Assembly (NCBI RefSeq): GCF_029338235.1
Contig: NZ_CP119785.1
Coordinates: 1,612,001 to 1,676,000, forward strand
Direction: 5' to 3'
Length of the DNA: 64,000 nucleotides
DNA from: Haloarcula rara
GTDB taxonomy: Archaea; Halobacteriota; Halobacteria; Halobacteriales; Haloarculaceae
Shown: positions 27,061 through 35,814 of the stretch, piece after piece
Layout: the number at the start of each line of letters is the position of its first letter
Position numbering within the stretch: the stretch's first letter is position 1
The notes under the pieces: generated by a model
What the model was told of the DNA's origin: nothing
What the model saw: the letters and a program-made list of their open reading frames with translations, nothing else
Database searches by the model: none
Program-made: the position numbers and the translations under genes

Positions 27061-28164
27061 CTACGCCGCGGTCGCCTCGCGTATCTCACCCACGTCGGCG
27101 TCGGTTTTGAACGATGTGCCACTGTAGTGCGTTCGCGATGCCTCGTAGCCCGCCGCCCGCAGTTTCTCGATGAAGGTGTCCATCGCCTCGGCACCGCGAC
27201 CCCAGCGCTTGCACAGGCGGTGCTGGTCGTAGTGGGTCGGGGTATCGAGTTCGGCCGCCAGCGTCCCACACAGCTCCCGGGCCTTCTCGGCGGTCCCCAT
27301 CTCCTCGGTGACGTGGTCGGCGACCGACCGGACGAACTCGGGCTCGCAGCTCCGGGCCAGCCAGATGGGGCCGGCGGTCTGGACGTGCTCGCCGCAGTGG
27401 GGGCAGGCCGCTGGGGCGTCCGCGATGAGGCCCCGTTCGGACTCGCGCCAGAGACAGCGCTGGCAGTAGTAGACGTGCCCCAGCTCGTCGATGCAGTCGT
27501 TGGCCACTTTCGCGCCGTGGTCGAACTCGAGGTAGGTGCGGACGTAGTGACTCGTGGCGTGCGAAAGGATAGGTCGGGCGGCGATGTCGTAGCGGGCGGC
27601 GGTCCGGACCATCGCTCCCAGCAGGACTCGCAGCCCCATCTCCGCGTGGAACTCCGTGTTCCGGGGCACCGCGCCGTAGCTCCGGACGCCGCTCTCGAAG
27701 TGGGCGCCACACAGCGGCGCAGTGTCGGTCGCGGTCACACAGAGCAGGTGTTTGGTGCCCTGGATGGCCGCGTCGGCGAACGGAATCGGCGTCCCGAACG
27801 GGTCCAGGTCCACCACGTCGAAGGCTTCGCTGTGCATGAGCACGTTGGCGTTCTCGTGGTGGACCGTCCCGTCGAGGCCGTTGTCGTCGAGGTTCTCGCG
27901 ACAGAGCGCCACGGCGTCGTCGTCGACGTCACACAGGCTCGTCTCCCAGCCGTCGGCCGCCGCACGGACCCCACGGATGCCGCTGGCCGCGGTTGCGTCG
28001 AGATACGTCTCGACGCGGGGCGTTCGCTCCCGGTAGGCCCGCAGTGTCGCCACGGTCAGGTCCCGGTTCAGCTCCTGGACGGGGTTGAAGAACACGTCGG
28101 CGCCCTTCCCCGCGTCGGGCTGTTCGGGGACCGTCACCGCGACCTGCCCTTCGCTTACGCGCAT
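27061..28164 (-). CDS. trm1: tRNA (guanine(26)-N2)-dimethyltransferase
   Basis: This 367-residue enzyme methylates G26 of tRNA to m2(2)G using S-adenosylmethionine. The SAM-binding motif is [16 protein letters not shown], the catalytic motif DLDPFGTP, and the typical Trm1 N-terminus includes [19 protein letters not shown] zinc-finger-like region with CQRCLW and CPHCG lies around residues 230-265, as in other Trm1 proteins. The C-terminus has the conserved [11 protein letters not shown]. It is apparently transcribed alone. Confidence 0.95.
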   Translation of the reverse strand: MRVSEGQVAVTVPEQPDAGKGADVFFNPVQELNRDLTVATLRAYRERTPRVETYLDATAASGIRGVRAAADGWETSLCDVDDDAVALCRENLDDNGLDGTVHHENANVLMHSEAFDVVDLDPFGTPIPFADAAIQGTKHLLCVTATDTAPLCGAHFESGVRSYGAVPRNTEFHAEMGLRVLLGAMVRTAARYDIAARPILSHATSHYVRTYLEFDHGAKVANDCIDELGHVYYCQRCLWRESERGLIADAPAACPHCGEHVQTAGPIWLARSCEPEFVRSVADHVTEEMGTAEKARELCGTLAAELDTPTHYDQHRLCKRWGRGAEAMDTFIEKLRAAGYEASRTHYSGTSFKTDADVGEIREATAA

Positions 28165-28254
28165 ACCTGAGCGTGCTCACGGGGGCCCGTAAGTCGTTCG
28201 AAGGTGCGCCAGGAGTATCCGTTTCTGTGGGTGGTTCAACTAACAACGATACGT

Positions 28255-28466
28255 ACAGCCAGAAAGCCCCACCCAGCGCTGTTTGACCAACCGGCTACGG
28301 GTGGGACTGAAAGGGGCGTTCGCGGGCGGCACAGCCGCCCGCGAGCTCGGGCGACCTCCGGTCTCCCGGTGGCCTGCTACACGAAGGCGAGCGACGCAAG
28401 CACGCGAACGGAGTGAGCGCGCACAGCGAGCTCCCCGAGTGTAGCAGCCCGGGGCTTTCTGGCTGT
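28255..28466. repeat. Palindromic intergenic element, copy 2 (left half of core lost)
   Basis: The same terminal repeat ACAGCCAGAAAGCCCC is followed almost at once by the loop and right half of the core (GTTTGACCAACCGGC, then GGGTGGGACTGAAAGGGG). The left arm and the CCCCTTTCAGTCCC half are absent. The right arm (ACACGAAGGCGAGCGACGCAA) is intact and ends in GGGGCTTTCTGGCTGT. It lies between trm1 and the sensor kinase gene. Confidence 0.75.
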
Positions 28467-28473
28467 TGACAAC

Positions 28474-30156
28474 CTAGTCATCATCGGGAGCAGCAACGGC
28501 CGGGTCACTAGCCACGGGAATCCTGACCGTCACCGTCGTTCCGTCGCTCGTGTCGAATTCGAGGTCGGCCCCGAGCGTCGTCGTCGCCCAGTTGACGAGC
28601 CAGAGCCCGATGCCGCTCCCGTGGGACAGCGCCGTCTCCTCGCCGCGGTCAAGCACGCCGAGTTCGTGGTCGGGAATCCCGGGCCCGTCGTCGCTGACCG
28701 AGAGGGCCGCTTCGTCGCCGTCGGTCGCCGCCCGAACCGTCACCGCTGTGCCGCCGTGCTGGAGAGCGTTCTCGACGAGGTTCTCGACGACGACGCCGAG
28801 CAAGACTGGCTGGCTCCGCACCGTCAGGTCGTCCGGGACCGCGACGGTCACCGCCCCGTCGTTGTCGGCCGACAGCGAGTCGACGGTCTCGGTGACCATC
28901 TCGCGAACCGGGACGGGTTCGAGGTCGGCGTCGTCAGTGCCGGCCGCCGAGAGCGTGCGGGCCTTGTCACCCGAGGCGACGAGCCGGTTGACGGCCCGCT
29001 CGATGGTCGCGGCGTGGTCGGCCTCGTCGCCGTCGAGCGTCTCCGCGAGCAGCTCCGCACGGGCCTGGATGACGACGCTCTCGTTGCGGACGTTGTGTCG
29101 CAGGAACCGGTTCAGGACCTCCAGACGGCGCTCGCGGCGTATCTCGTCGGTGATGTCCTGGAAGACGACGGTGTAGCCGAGCCGGCTCCCGCCGCCGTCG
29201 GTGAGTTCGGTCTGCTGGAGCTTGTACTCCCGGCGGCGGCCGCCGTTTGCGACGCCAAAGCGGTCGTCGTCCTCCCCGGGGACGAACCGGTCGCCCTCGA
29301 CGTGCTCGTCCAGTGGCTCGGTCAGTACCGACCGCTTTGCGACCCCGAGCATCGTCTCCGCGGCGGGGTTGCAGTTCACGATGCGGCCCGCCACGTCGAC
29401 GATGGCCACCGGCGTCGCGATGTCATCGATGGCCGCCCGCTCGCCGGCGCGGCGCGTGGCGGGGTGGAACTCGAACATATCGCTGCCGAGGAAGGCGTAG
29501 GCGTCCAGCACCAGATGCGGGAGGAACGCGAGCGTCGTCAGGTTTACCGCCGGCCCGATATCGAGCGCCCACACCAGAACCGCAAGGCCCGGCGGGATGG
29601 GGCTCAGGCCGACCGCGATTGCCTCCCGGCGGTACAGCGGGCCGTAGCTGAGGACGGTGTCGAAGACGAGCATCGTCCCGAAGGAGACGAACAGCATGGC
29701 CGCGAATATCGCCAGATAGCCAAGCGGCTGGATGGCGTAGCTGACGATCGTCCCAGCCGTGGCCGTCGACACGACGGTTTCGGTCCACAGGAAGCCAGCC
29801 CGCCCGTTCGCAAGCGCCAGCACCGTCACGCCCGCCGGGACGAGCGCCGTTGCTCGAAACGCCGCACTCTCCAGCGTCTCTTGCCGCCCGGTGTACCCCA
29901 GCGCGAAGCCGACGAAGACGTAACCCAGCCAGCTGAGACAGCCCCACGTTATCGCCTCCAGGGCGAGCCGAACCGGTGGATTCGACGTCAGCAGTGCCGT
30001 GCCGTAGACCGCCGACCAGACGGTGATGAGTCCGATGGTCGCAACGAACCACCTCGCACCCGGCTTTTCCCAGTGCTCGCGGAGCTGTGCCAGCAGATAC
30101 AGCGACCCGACTCCCGACGCGAACGACCCCAGCGCCACCCACGGCACGTCGGCCAT
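28474..30156 (-). CDS. Membrane sensor histidine kinase: 7TM-PAS-HisKA-HATPase
   Basis: This 560-residue kinase begins with seven hydrophobic helices (about 1-225) of the haloarchaeal 7TM sensory type. A PAS domain follows (about 240-340; ATPVAIVDVAGRIVNCNPAAE). The H-box is FLRHNVRNE with His354. The ATP-binding domain has the N box NLVENALQHGG, G1 DDGPGIPDHE and G2 GSGIGLWLV. All catalytic elements are present, so it should autophosphorylate. No response regulator is adjacent, which is usual in haloarchaea. The gene is flanked on both sides by copies of the palindromic element. Confidence 0.9.
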   Translation of the reverse strand: MADVPWVALGSFASGVGSLYLLAQLREHWEKPGARWFVATIGLITVWSAVYGTALLTSNPPVRLALEAITWGCLSWLGYVFVGFALGYTGRQETLESAAFRATALVPAGVTVLALANGRAGFLWTETVVSTATAGTIVSYAIQPLGYLAIFAAMLFVSFGTMLVFDTVLSYGPLYRREAIAVGLSPIPPGLAVLVWALDIGPAVNLTTLAFLPHLVLDAYAFLGSDMFEFHPATRRAGERAAIDDIATPVAIVDVAGRIVNCNPAAETMLGVAKRSVLTEPLDEHVEGDRFVPGEDDDRFGVANGGRRREYKLQQTELTDGGGSRLGYTVVFQDITDEIRRERRLEVLNRFLRHNVRNESVVIQARAELLAETLDGDEADHAATIERAVNRLVASGDKARTLSAAGTDDADLEPVPVREMVTETVDSLSADNDGAVTVAVPDDLTVRSQPVLLGVVVENLVENALQHGGTAVTVRAATDGDEAALSVSDDGPGIPDHELGVLDRGEETALSHGSGIGLWLVNWATTTLGADLEFDTSDGTTVTVRIPVASDPAVAAPDDD

Positions 30157-30264
30157 GAATTAGACAGGGACTCCGGCCTGTTGATGCTTCCGGGCCAGCA
30201 GCGGCTGTCGACGGATTCATAGCCGACATGAACGGTCTGCAGGTCGCCCCAACAGCGAGTGAGA

Positions 30265-30531
30265 ACAGCCAGAAAGCCCCGAGACGCTCGGGTCGGGGGG
30301 CTCGTTGTGCGCGCTCGCTTCGCTCGCGTGCTTACGTCGCCCGCCTTCCCCGAGCGTCCCGCCCCTTTTAGTCCCTCCCGGCGCTCTTCGACCAACCGGC
30401 TATGGGTGGGGCTGAAAGGGGCGGTCTGCTACACGAAGGCGGACGACGCAAGCACCGCAGGAACGAGCGTAGCGAGTGACGAGGAGCACAGCGAGGCCCC
30501 CGAGTGTAGCAGACCGGGGCTTTCTGGCTGT
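30265..30531. repeat. Palindromic intergenic element, copy 3 (complete)
   Basis: The complete form has the end ACAGCCAGAAAGCCCC, a left arm with CGCTCGCTTCGCTCGCG, a core CCCCTTTTAGTCCCTCCC, the conserved loop TTCGACCAACCGGC and the pairing half GGGTGGGGCTGAAAGGGG. A right arm (AAGGCGGACGACGCAAGCAC) and the complementary end follow. The core halves differ from other copies at matched positions only in part, so pairing is retained with one G-T type change. Confidence 0.78.
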
Positions 30532-30619
30532 CGTGAACCGAATCTGCTGCGTGGACAATCCCAATTCACATTCTTCCTAGAGCCGACGCTGTTTTGTCGG
30601 GGCTATCCGTAGCGAGCGT

Positions 30620-30967
30620 GTGACCGCCGTCGAGGAGTGGGTGGCCCGATTAGCCGACGCCGGGGAGTTGACCCCCGACCTAGTGACGGCTATCGTCGAC
30701 GTCCACGGCGACCGGGGCCGGCGGGCCATCGAGGCCGTCGGTGAGAGTCGCGTGAAAGGGTACCGGGACTTCATGGTCGTCGTCGGTTACAAGGACGAGT
30801 ACATCGTCGAGGACGGCCAGTGTGACTGTGCCGACGCCGAGTACAACCTCGACCGGGATGACCCCGAACAGCTCTGCTGGCACGCTATCGCGGTGCGTAT
30901 CGCCGACGCCATCGACGCCATCGACCACCACGACATGTGGTACTCTGACGTCCGGGATTTCCTCTAG
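30620..30967 (+). CDS. SWIM zinc-finger protein
   Basis: This 115-residue protein has a SWIM-type zinc site, C-x-C-xn-C-x-H, made of C68, C70, C86 and H88 (CDC and CWH). The N-terminal half is an acidic helical region, and IVDVHGDRGRRAIEAVGE precedes a short beta region (DFMVVVGYKDEYIVEDG). SWIM domains bind DNA or proteins; small stand-alone haloarchaeal versions have no defined role. The GTG start gives a reasonable N-terminus. The stop is followed by GC-rich repeats. Confidence 0.8.
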   Translation: MTAVEEWVARLADAGELTPDLVTAIVDVHGDRGRRAIEAVGESRVKGYRDFMVVVGYKDEYIVEDGQCDCADAEYNLDRDDPEQLCWHAIAVRIADAIDAIDHHDMWYSDVRDFL

Positions 30968-31246
30968 AGATCCTTTTTCTGCGTCGGGTGGACTCGCTCC
31001 GCTCGTCCACCGCTCCTTGAAAAACGTTCGCGAAAAAGGCCGGACGCTCACTTCGCTCGCGTCCGGTGTCCTGCGGGAGCACCGCGACCGCAGGGCTCGA
31101 AAGACGAGCGAAGCGAGTCTTTCGGTGAACCGACGACTTCGTCGTCGGATGCTCCTCCAGACAGCCTCCCCTTCCCCGTCGGCGCTCGGCTGCGACAGCC
31201 GTCGCAGCCCTCGCGCCCGGCCACCGCAACCGCCGACCGCCGCCGC
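30968..31246. repeat. Intergenic element with GAAAAACG and GAAAAAGGC motifs
   Basis: The 278-bp gap contains CCTTTTTCTGCG (from 30972) and the opposing CGCGAAAAAGGCC (to 31041), flanking an arm with CGCTCCGCTCG and the motif TTGAAAAACGTTCGCG. Hairpins follow: GGACGC/GCGTCC, CGAAAGACGAGCGAAGCGAG pairing with CTTTCG, and CCGACGACTTCGTCGTCGG. The same motifs recur between the two hisH 3'-end copies (32982-33107). No gene is seen. Confidence 0.55.
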
Positions 31247-31981
31247 TCACGCCACCGGCTGTCCGGCGCCGTATGTCACCTCGCCTTCGAAGGCAAACTG
31301 TGCGAGCGAGCGGTCGCCCAGGTCCAGGTCCCGCAGCGTCGCCGAGCGGTCGTGGGTCCCGACCAGCACCTCGAAGTCCCTGGAGAGCGGTCGGACGCCG
31401 ACGCGGCCGTCGAAACTGACCGGAAGCGCTTCGAGCTGTCTCTCACGGACGGCGTAGCTGGTGGTTCTGTGACTGGCAGGCCAGCTCCGGGGGCGGGCGA
31501 TGTCGACGGTGAGGACGTGGTCGCCGTCCTCGACGACGCTCGTGGTACGCCGGCCCGCCTCGTCGTGGTGGCTGATACGCGCGACGGTCTTGGGCAGCCC
31601 CCACACCTCGTCACCGAGTGCGCGGGCGGGCTCGGTCGTCACCGGCAGCGAGTGGACGTAGCCGCCGTACTCGCCGGTCGCGAGCGGGGCAAGCGGTCGG
31701 GCGGGCGACTGTGGCGTCGCCGAAAGCACCACGGCGAGTTCGTCGTAGGGTCGCATGGTGTCGTCGCCGATGCGGTGGTATTCGACGGCCAGCACCGTGA
31801 CGAGACCCCGGCTCGGCGTGACGCGAACGGGCTCGAGGTCCTCGGGGAGCAGGGCGGCGACGGCGTCGCTGTCGGCGGGGAGCAGTAGTCCCGTCACCGT
31901 CGCCGCCGTCTCAAGCGGGACCGTCACCGTCTGGCCCGTCGAGAGCGCCACGTCGGCGTGTTCCTCGTCCGCTTCGACCAT
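31247..31981 (-). CDS. Acetoacetate decarboxylase family protein
   Basis: This 244-residue protein resembles the acetoacetate decarboxylase (ADC) superfamily: an LAVVLSATPQSPARPL-like strand region, then EVWGLPKTVARI around residues 125-140, the part of the fold holding the active-site Lys in true ADC (here K in GLPKT). It may be an ADC-like decarboxylase or aldolase acting on keto acids. The ATG (MVEADEEHADV) overlaps the stop of the upstream SDR gene (ATGA), and the frame extending further upstream is antisense noise. The pairing with an SDR dehydrogenase suggests joint metabolism of a hydroxy/keto compound. Confidence 0.75.
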   Translation of the reverse strand: MVEADEEHADVALSTGQTVTVPLETAATVTGLLLPADSDAVAALLPEDLEPVRVTPSRGLVTVLAVEYHRIGDDTMRPYDELAVVLSATPQSPARPLAPLATGEYGGYVHSLPVTTEPARALGDEVWGLPKTVARISHHDEAGRRTTSVVEDGDHVLTVDIARPRSWPASHRTTSYAVRERQLEALPVSFDGRVGVRPLSRDFEVLVGTHDRSATLRDLDLGDRSLAQFAFEGEVTYGAGQPVA

Positions 31982-32826
31982 CAGACCCACCCGCGAAGCT
32001 GCGTGCTCACCCGGCCGAACCATAGCTGAATCGGGTCGGCGAGCCGCGGCGGCAACCACTTGGTCAACTGGGCGACTCTCCCGGACGGCCCGACCGGATA
32101 TCGGGCACGCGGCTCCGGGTCGGTCGCCGCCTCGAGGACGTGCTCGGCGACCGCTTCCGGCGGCTCGGCAAGCGGCTCGCATTCGAGTAGCCAGCCGTCT
32201 TCGAGGGCCTCGTAGGTCGCGTCGTACTCCGGGGTCCGCTCGTCCGGGAGCTTCGAGCGGGCGTGTTCTGCGAAGTTCGTCTCGCCCCACGCGGGCTCGA
32301 CGAGCGCGACGTGGACGGCCGGATTGTCGGCAAGCTCCATCCGGAGCGCGTCGGTCATCGACGACAGGGCGGCCTTGCCGGCGCAGTACGCGCCCAGTCC
32401 CGAGTACGCACACTTCGCGAGGATGCTGGAGACGTTGACGATGCGGCCGCCGCTGTGGCGCATCTCCGGCAGTACGGCCTTCGCGAGCCGGTGTGGGCCC
32501 GCGGCGAGCACGTCGAACATCGCCCGGACGTCGTCGGTCGCCACGTCCTCCGTGGGTCCGGGCGCGGCGTAGCCGGCGTTGTTGACCAGACAGTCGATGC
32601 CGCCGGTTCTCTCGGTTATCTGGTCGACGACGGCCTGGCACTGCTCGTCGCTGGTCACGTCCAGTTCGAGACAGCGACAGCGCTCGCTCACCCGCTCGGG
32701 CAGCGGCGTCTCGACGTCGGTCGCGTAGACGGTCCACCCCGCCTCGGCGAAGGCCAGCGCCGTCGCGGCACCGATGTCGGAGCCGGCACCGGTCACGAGG
32801 CCCACTTGTTCGTCGTCGGCTGTCAT
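31981..32826 (-). CDS. SDR family NAD(P)-dependent oxidoreductase
   Basis: This 281-residue short-chain dehydrogenase has the Rossmann glycine motif TGAGSDIG (about 11-18), NNAGYA, the catalytic Ser in NVSSILAKC, and the Tyr/Lys pair in AYCAGKAAL. The cofactor-selecting Asp after strand 2 (YATDVE) suggests NAD. The start MTADDEQVGLV is chosen because the nucleotide fold follows directly. The C-terminal WLPPRLADPIQLWFGR could be a membrane-associating amphipathic segment. It is translationally coupled to the ADC-like gene downstream. Confidence 0.87.
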   Translation of the reverse strand: MTADDEQVGLVTGAGSDIGAATALAFAEAGWTVYATDVETPLPERVSERCRCLELDVTSDEQCQAVVDQITERTGGIDCLVNNAGYAAPGPTEDVATDDVRAMFDVLAAGPHRLAKAVLPEMRHSGGRIVNVSSILAKCAYSGLGAYCAGKAALSSMTDALRMELADNPAVHVALVEPAWGETNFAEHARSKLPDERTPEYDATYEALEDGWLLECEPLAEPPEAVAEHVLEAATDPEPRARYPVGPSGRVAQLTKWLPPRLADPIQLWFGRVSTQLRGWV

Positions 32827-32896
32827 ACTCGCGGCCACTCCCGGCCGACACAAGAATCCACCTCTGTCGCTGTTTTTCGGCCCAGACCGCTACCGA

Positions 32897-33192
32897 CGCG
32901 GTACAGTCCCCCTTACCGCTGCTCGACGCAGTAGTCGACGTAGTTCCGGAGAATCTGCAGCCCGGTCTCGCCCGATTTCTCCGGGCCACCTTTTTCGGCC
33001 TCGGGCCTCCTCGCTCACTCCGTTCGCTGCGGAGACCACTCGTTGAAAAACGTGGGCGAAAAAGGCGCGAATCGCCGATGGCGATTCGCGTGAAACCGCG
33101 CCTCCGGCGCGGTACAGTCCCCCTTACCGCTGCTCGACGCAGTAGTCGACGTAGTTCCGGAGAATCTGCAGCCCGGTCTCGCCCGATTTCTC
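32897..33192. repeat. Direct repeat of the hisH 3' end flanking an inserted element
   Basis: An identical 85-bp sequence occurs at 32897-32981 and 33108-33192 (offset 211). The right copy is the last 23 codons of hisH plus 16 bp beyond the stop; the left copy is a detached remnant. Between them lies 126 bp with CTTTTTCGGCC, CTCACTCCGTTCGCTGCGGAG, GTTGAAAAACGTGGGCGAAA and CGCGAATCGCCGATGGCGAT, related to the element at 30968-31246. It could be an insertion that duplicated its target, or a recombination product. Confidence 0.8.
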
Positions 33193-33774
33193 TGGGTGGA
33201 ACTGGGTGCCGAAGACGTTGCCTTCCTCTGAGGCGACGATAGAGGCGAAGTCGGTCCCGTAGTCGGTGGTGGCGACGACCGCCTCCTCGTCGTCGGGGAC
33301 GGCGTAGTAGGAGTGGACGAAGTAGGCGTAGTCCCCGTCGATACCGTCGACGAGCGGGTGGTCGCGCTGGACGTCGAGTTCGTTCCAGCCCATATGGGGG
33401 ACCGTCTGGTCGCGCGAGAAACGGACGTTCTTGCCGGGGACGAGCGCCAGCCCTTCGGCGTCGCCCTGGCCGGCGTGGTCGGCCTCTTCGCTCGTGGTCA
33501 GCAGCATCTGCATCCCCAGGCAGATGCCAAAGAGCGGCGTGCCCGCCTCGGCCTCTTCCTCGAGTGCGTCCCGGAAGGGGCCGGCGTTGTCCATCCCCTC
33601 GGAGAAGGCTCCGACGCCGGGCAGAACGATACCGTCGGCGCTACCAAACTCCGCCGGGTCCGCCGTAAGCCGCACCTCGGCGCCGGCCCGCTCCAGCCCG
33701 CGGGTCACGCTCCGGAGGTTCCCGAGCCCGTAATCGACGACGACCACCTCTGCGGTGGTCTGTCTGGCGTTCAT
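33124..33774 (-). CDS. hisH: Imidazole glycerol phosphate synthase, glutaminase subunit HisH
   Basis: This 216-residue class I glutamine amidotransferase supplies ammonia to HisF in histidine biosynthesis. The opening VVDYGLGNLRSV is diagnostic for HisH. The triad is Cys85 (GICLGMQM), His193 and Glu195 (QFHPEKSG). No hisF is in the window; the other his gene here is hisG at 62516, so the pathway genes are scattered as in other haloarchaea. The last 23 codons are duplicated 211 bp downstream; the gene itself is intact. Confidence 0.95.
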   Translation of the reverse strand: MNARQTTAEVVVVDYGLGNLRSVTRGLERAGAEVRLTADPAEFGSADGIVLPGVGAFSEGMDNAGPFRDALEEEAEAGTPLFGICLGMQMLLTTSEEADHAGQGDAEGLALVPGKNVRFSRDQTVPHMGWNELDVQRDHPLVDGIDGDYAYFVHSYYAVPDDEEAVVATTDYGTDFASIVASEEGNVFGTQFHPEKSGETGLQILRNYVDYCVEQR

Positions 33775-33918
33775 ACGCCGCGTTACGCCAAGCCCGGCTA
33801 AGTGGCTTCCCCTTCGGACAGGTGTTGCGGCTAGTCGTTGTCGTGCCTCTTTCGGGGACGATTTCCGCTGCGAACCCGACAGCCCAGCTAGCAGCGAGAA
33901 TTAACAGCATCGCTGCAA

Positions 33919-34249
33919 ACAGCCAGAAAGCCCCGGCGTGCTACACTCGGGGGTGGTTCGAGAGAGCAAAGCTCTCTCGTCATCCCGAAAATCTCGGATT
34001 TTCGGAGAACTCGCTGCGCTCCTCACTCGTTCACTACGTTCACTCGTTGCGGTGCTTACGTCGTCCGCCTTCGTGTAGCCCGCCGCCCCTTTCAGTCCCA
34101 CCCGTGGCTGTTTGACCAACCGGCTACGGGCGGGACTGAAAGGGGCCGTGCGCTCGGCGAAGCACGGCGACGTAAGCACTGGAAGGAACGGAGTGACTGA
34201 AGCGCGCAACGAGCCGCGCGAGTCGAGCGCACGGGGGCTTTCTGGCTGT
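33919..34249. repeat. Palindromic intergenic element, copy 4 (longest)
   Basis: The ends are ACAGCCAGAAAGCCCC and GGGGCTTTCTGGCTGT. The left arm has extra palindromic inserts (GAGAGCAAAGCTCTC; CCGAAAATCTCGGATTTTCGG). The core is CCCCTTTCAGTCCCACCC with loop GTTTGACCAACCGGC and GGGCGGGACTGAAAGGGG. The right arm includes CGACGTAAGCACTGGAAGG. It occupies the hisH-UDG gap with no gene. Confidence 0.78.
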
Positions 34250-34288
34250 TCAAACTCGCATCCTGCTCGCTAACCGCCGCGATTCACC

Positions 34289-34876
34289 CTAATAGTCGCC
34301 CAATCGCTTCTGCCCGCTCTCCCCATCAGTAAATTCGGCGGCCTTCTCCAGCGTCGATTTGAACGTCTCCTTCTGGCTGGGGTCGTACAGCGTCGCGGCC
34401 GGATGGACGCAAATCATCACCGGCTGTGGGCCGCTGTCGACGGTCATATCGCTCACGTCGCCGGCCTCGGCCGTGACGGCCACGTCCCGCTGGAGTAGGT
34501 GCTCGCCGGGGACCTTCCCGAGCGTGACGACGAGCTCGGGGTCGACGCGCTCGATTTCGGTTTCCAGATAGCCTCGACAGTTCGCCAGCTCCTGCTTGTG
34601 CGGGTCGCGGTTCTCCGGCGGGCGACAGCGCACACAGTTGGTGATGCGCACGTCGCCCCGGTCCAGCCCGACCTCGCGCAGGGTCTCGTCTAGCACGTCG
34701 CCGCTGCGGCCGACGAACGGTTCGCCCTGCTCGTCCTCGTTGGCGCCGGGGCCCTCGCCGACGAACAGCAGGTCCGCGTCGGCCGGGCCGACGCCGTTGA
34801 CGATCTGCGAGCGCGACGCACACAGCGCCTCGCAGCGCTCGCACTCGGTCACGGTGAGCCCGTCCATGTTGCTCAT
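34289..34876 (-). CDS. Family 4 uracil-DNA glycosylase
   Basis: This 195-residue enzyme is a family 4 uracil-DNA glycosylase that starts base-excision repair of deaminated cytosine. It has the active-site motif GEGPGANEDEQGEPFVGRSG (about 42-61), the second motif HPAATLYDP, and Fe-S cluster cysteines: C12 and C15 near the N-terminus and CRPPENRDP with a following Cys in the middle. The start MSNMDGLTV is chosen because the Cys motif follows at the usual distance. The neighbouring downstream-oriented gene is also uracil-DNA related, and both are on the minus strand 25 bp apart. Confidence 0.92.
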   Translation of the reverse strand: MSNMDGLTVTECERCEALCASRSQIVNGVGPADADLLFVGEGPGANEDEQGEPFVGRSGDVLDETLREVGLDRGDVRITNCVRCRPPENRDPHKQELANCRGYLETEIERVDPELVVTLGKVPGEHLLQRDVAVTAEAGDVSDMTVDSGPQPVMICVHPAATLYDPSQKETFKSTLEKAAEFTDGESGQKRLGDY

Positions 34877-34901
34877 GGCCGGCGGTTGGGCCGGCGGTGT
34901 A

Positions 34902-35465
34902 TCAAGCGCAACGGTCCCGCTCGACTGCCACCGCCCGGGCCGCGAGCCGGGCCACGCGGAGCGGCTCCGGTCGGCCACCAGTGGGCGTGTATGCTCGGAC
35001 GACGGCGTCGGCCTCGTCCGCCTCGAGCCCGACGCTGCGGACGAACACCGTGTCGTCGTTGACCGACAGCTCGCGACGGGCGGGCTGGGCGCGGTAGGTC
35101 GCCAGACGGTCCGCGATGGTGTCATCGCTAGCAAACGCGTCACGAATCGCGTCGGCGAGGCCGGGCGAGGCCTCGAAAGAGACAGAGAGGGTCGCCAGCC
35201 CGGTGTGGTCGTGGATGGCGTGGAGGTCGAGCAGGTTGAACCACGCCGGCGCGATGCCGGACAGGAAGAGATAGCCGAGGTCTTCGCGGTCGAGTCGGTC
35301 GAACATATCGCAGACGGCGACCGTCGCGTCGCTCCCGCCGACGGTGCAGGTCCCGAAGACGAAGCCGTCGACCGCCCGGTCCGCGCGGACGACCGCCCCG
35401 GCGAGGTGACTCCGCTGGTCGCGGTCCGACGCTGCGATGCCCAGTGCGCGCCGCCCCGGTTTCAC
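34902..35465 (-). CDS. Endonuclease dU family protein (DUF99/UPF0215)
   Basis: This 187-residue protein matches the archaeal DUF99 family, named endonuclease dU. The opening RALGIAASD is the first RNase H-like strand with its conserved Asp. Further motifs are DGFVFGTCTVGGSDAT, YLFLSGIAPAWFNLLDL and the C-terminal VRAYTPTGGRPEPLRVARL, which is conserved. The fold resembles endonuclease V. It lies just upstream of the uracil-DNA glycosylase on the same strand, so the two may form a deaminated-base repair unit. Its start overlaps the stop of the small acidic protein gene upstream by 4 nt. Confidence 0.82.
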   Translation of the reverse strand: MKPGRRALGIAASDRDQRSHLAGAVVRADRAVDGFVFGTCTVGGSDATVAVCDMFDRLDREDLGYLFLSGIAPAWFNLLDLHAIHDHTGLATLSVSFEASPGLADAIRDAFASDDTIADRLATYRAQPARRELSVNDDTVFVRSVGLEADEADAVVRAYTPTGGRPEPLRVARLAARAVAVERDRCA

Positions 35466-35653
35466 GTATTCTTCTTTTCGTCCTCCTTGATGTCTTTCAG
35501 CCGGTCGAGTAGTTCGTCGTTCGACGCGGTGAACTCGAATTCGACGTCCCCCTGATGGGCGTCCCCCTCAGTGTCGAGCCCATCGTCGTCGTCGAAATCT
35601 GTGTCATACTCCTGGTTCTCCTGTTCCGACTCGTCGTAGCTCCCGAACCCCAT
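35462..35653 (-). CDS. Small acidic haloarchaeal protein (probably DUF5786)
   Basis: This 63-residue, strongly acidic protein begins MGFGSYDESEQENQEYDTDF and ends with a short helix (SNDELLDRLKDIKEDEKK). I believe this is the haloarchaeal DUF5786 family; its function is unknown. A start at the internal Met is chosen over the upstream one because MGFGSYDE is the conserved beginning and an AT-rich promoter-like stretch precedes it. It overlaps the endonuclease dU gene by 4 nt (ATGA), forming an operon with the two DNA-repair genes. Confidence 0.7.
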   Translation of the reverse strand: MGFGSYDESEQENQEYDTDFDDDDGLDTEGDAHQGDVEFEFTASNDELLDRLKDIKEDEKKNT

Positions 35654-35814
35654 TGTATGAACAACTATGTAGTTCAGGGTCAAAAATCTCTCGGCGAAAC
35701 CGGCAGACGGCATTCGCGTGTGCGCGCACGAAGCACGCGCGCGAGTGAGTAACGCCGGCCTACCGCGTGTCGACGTTCGCCGGCCTGCTGCGCGGCGCGT
35801 CGCCGCTCGTTGGC

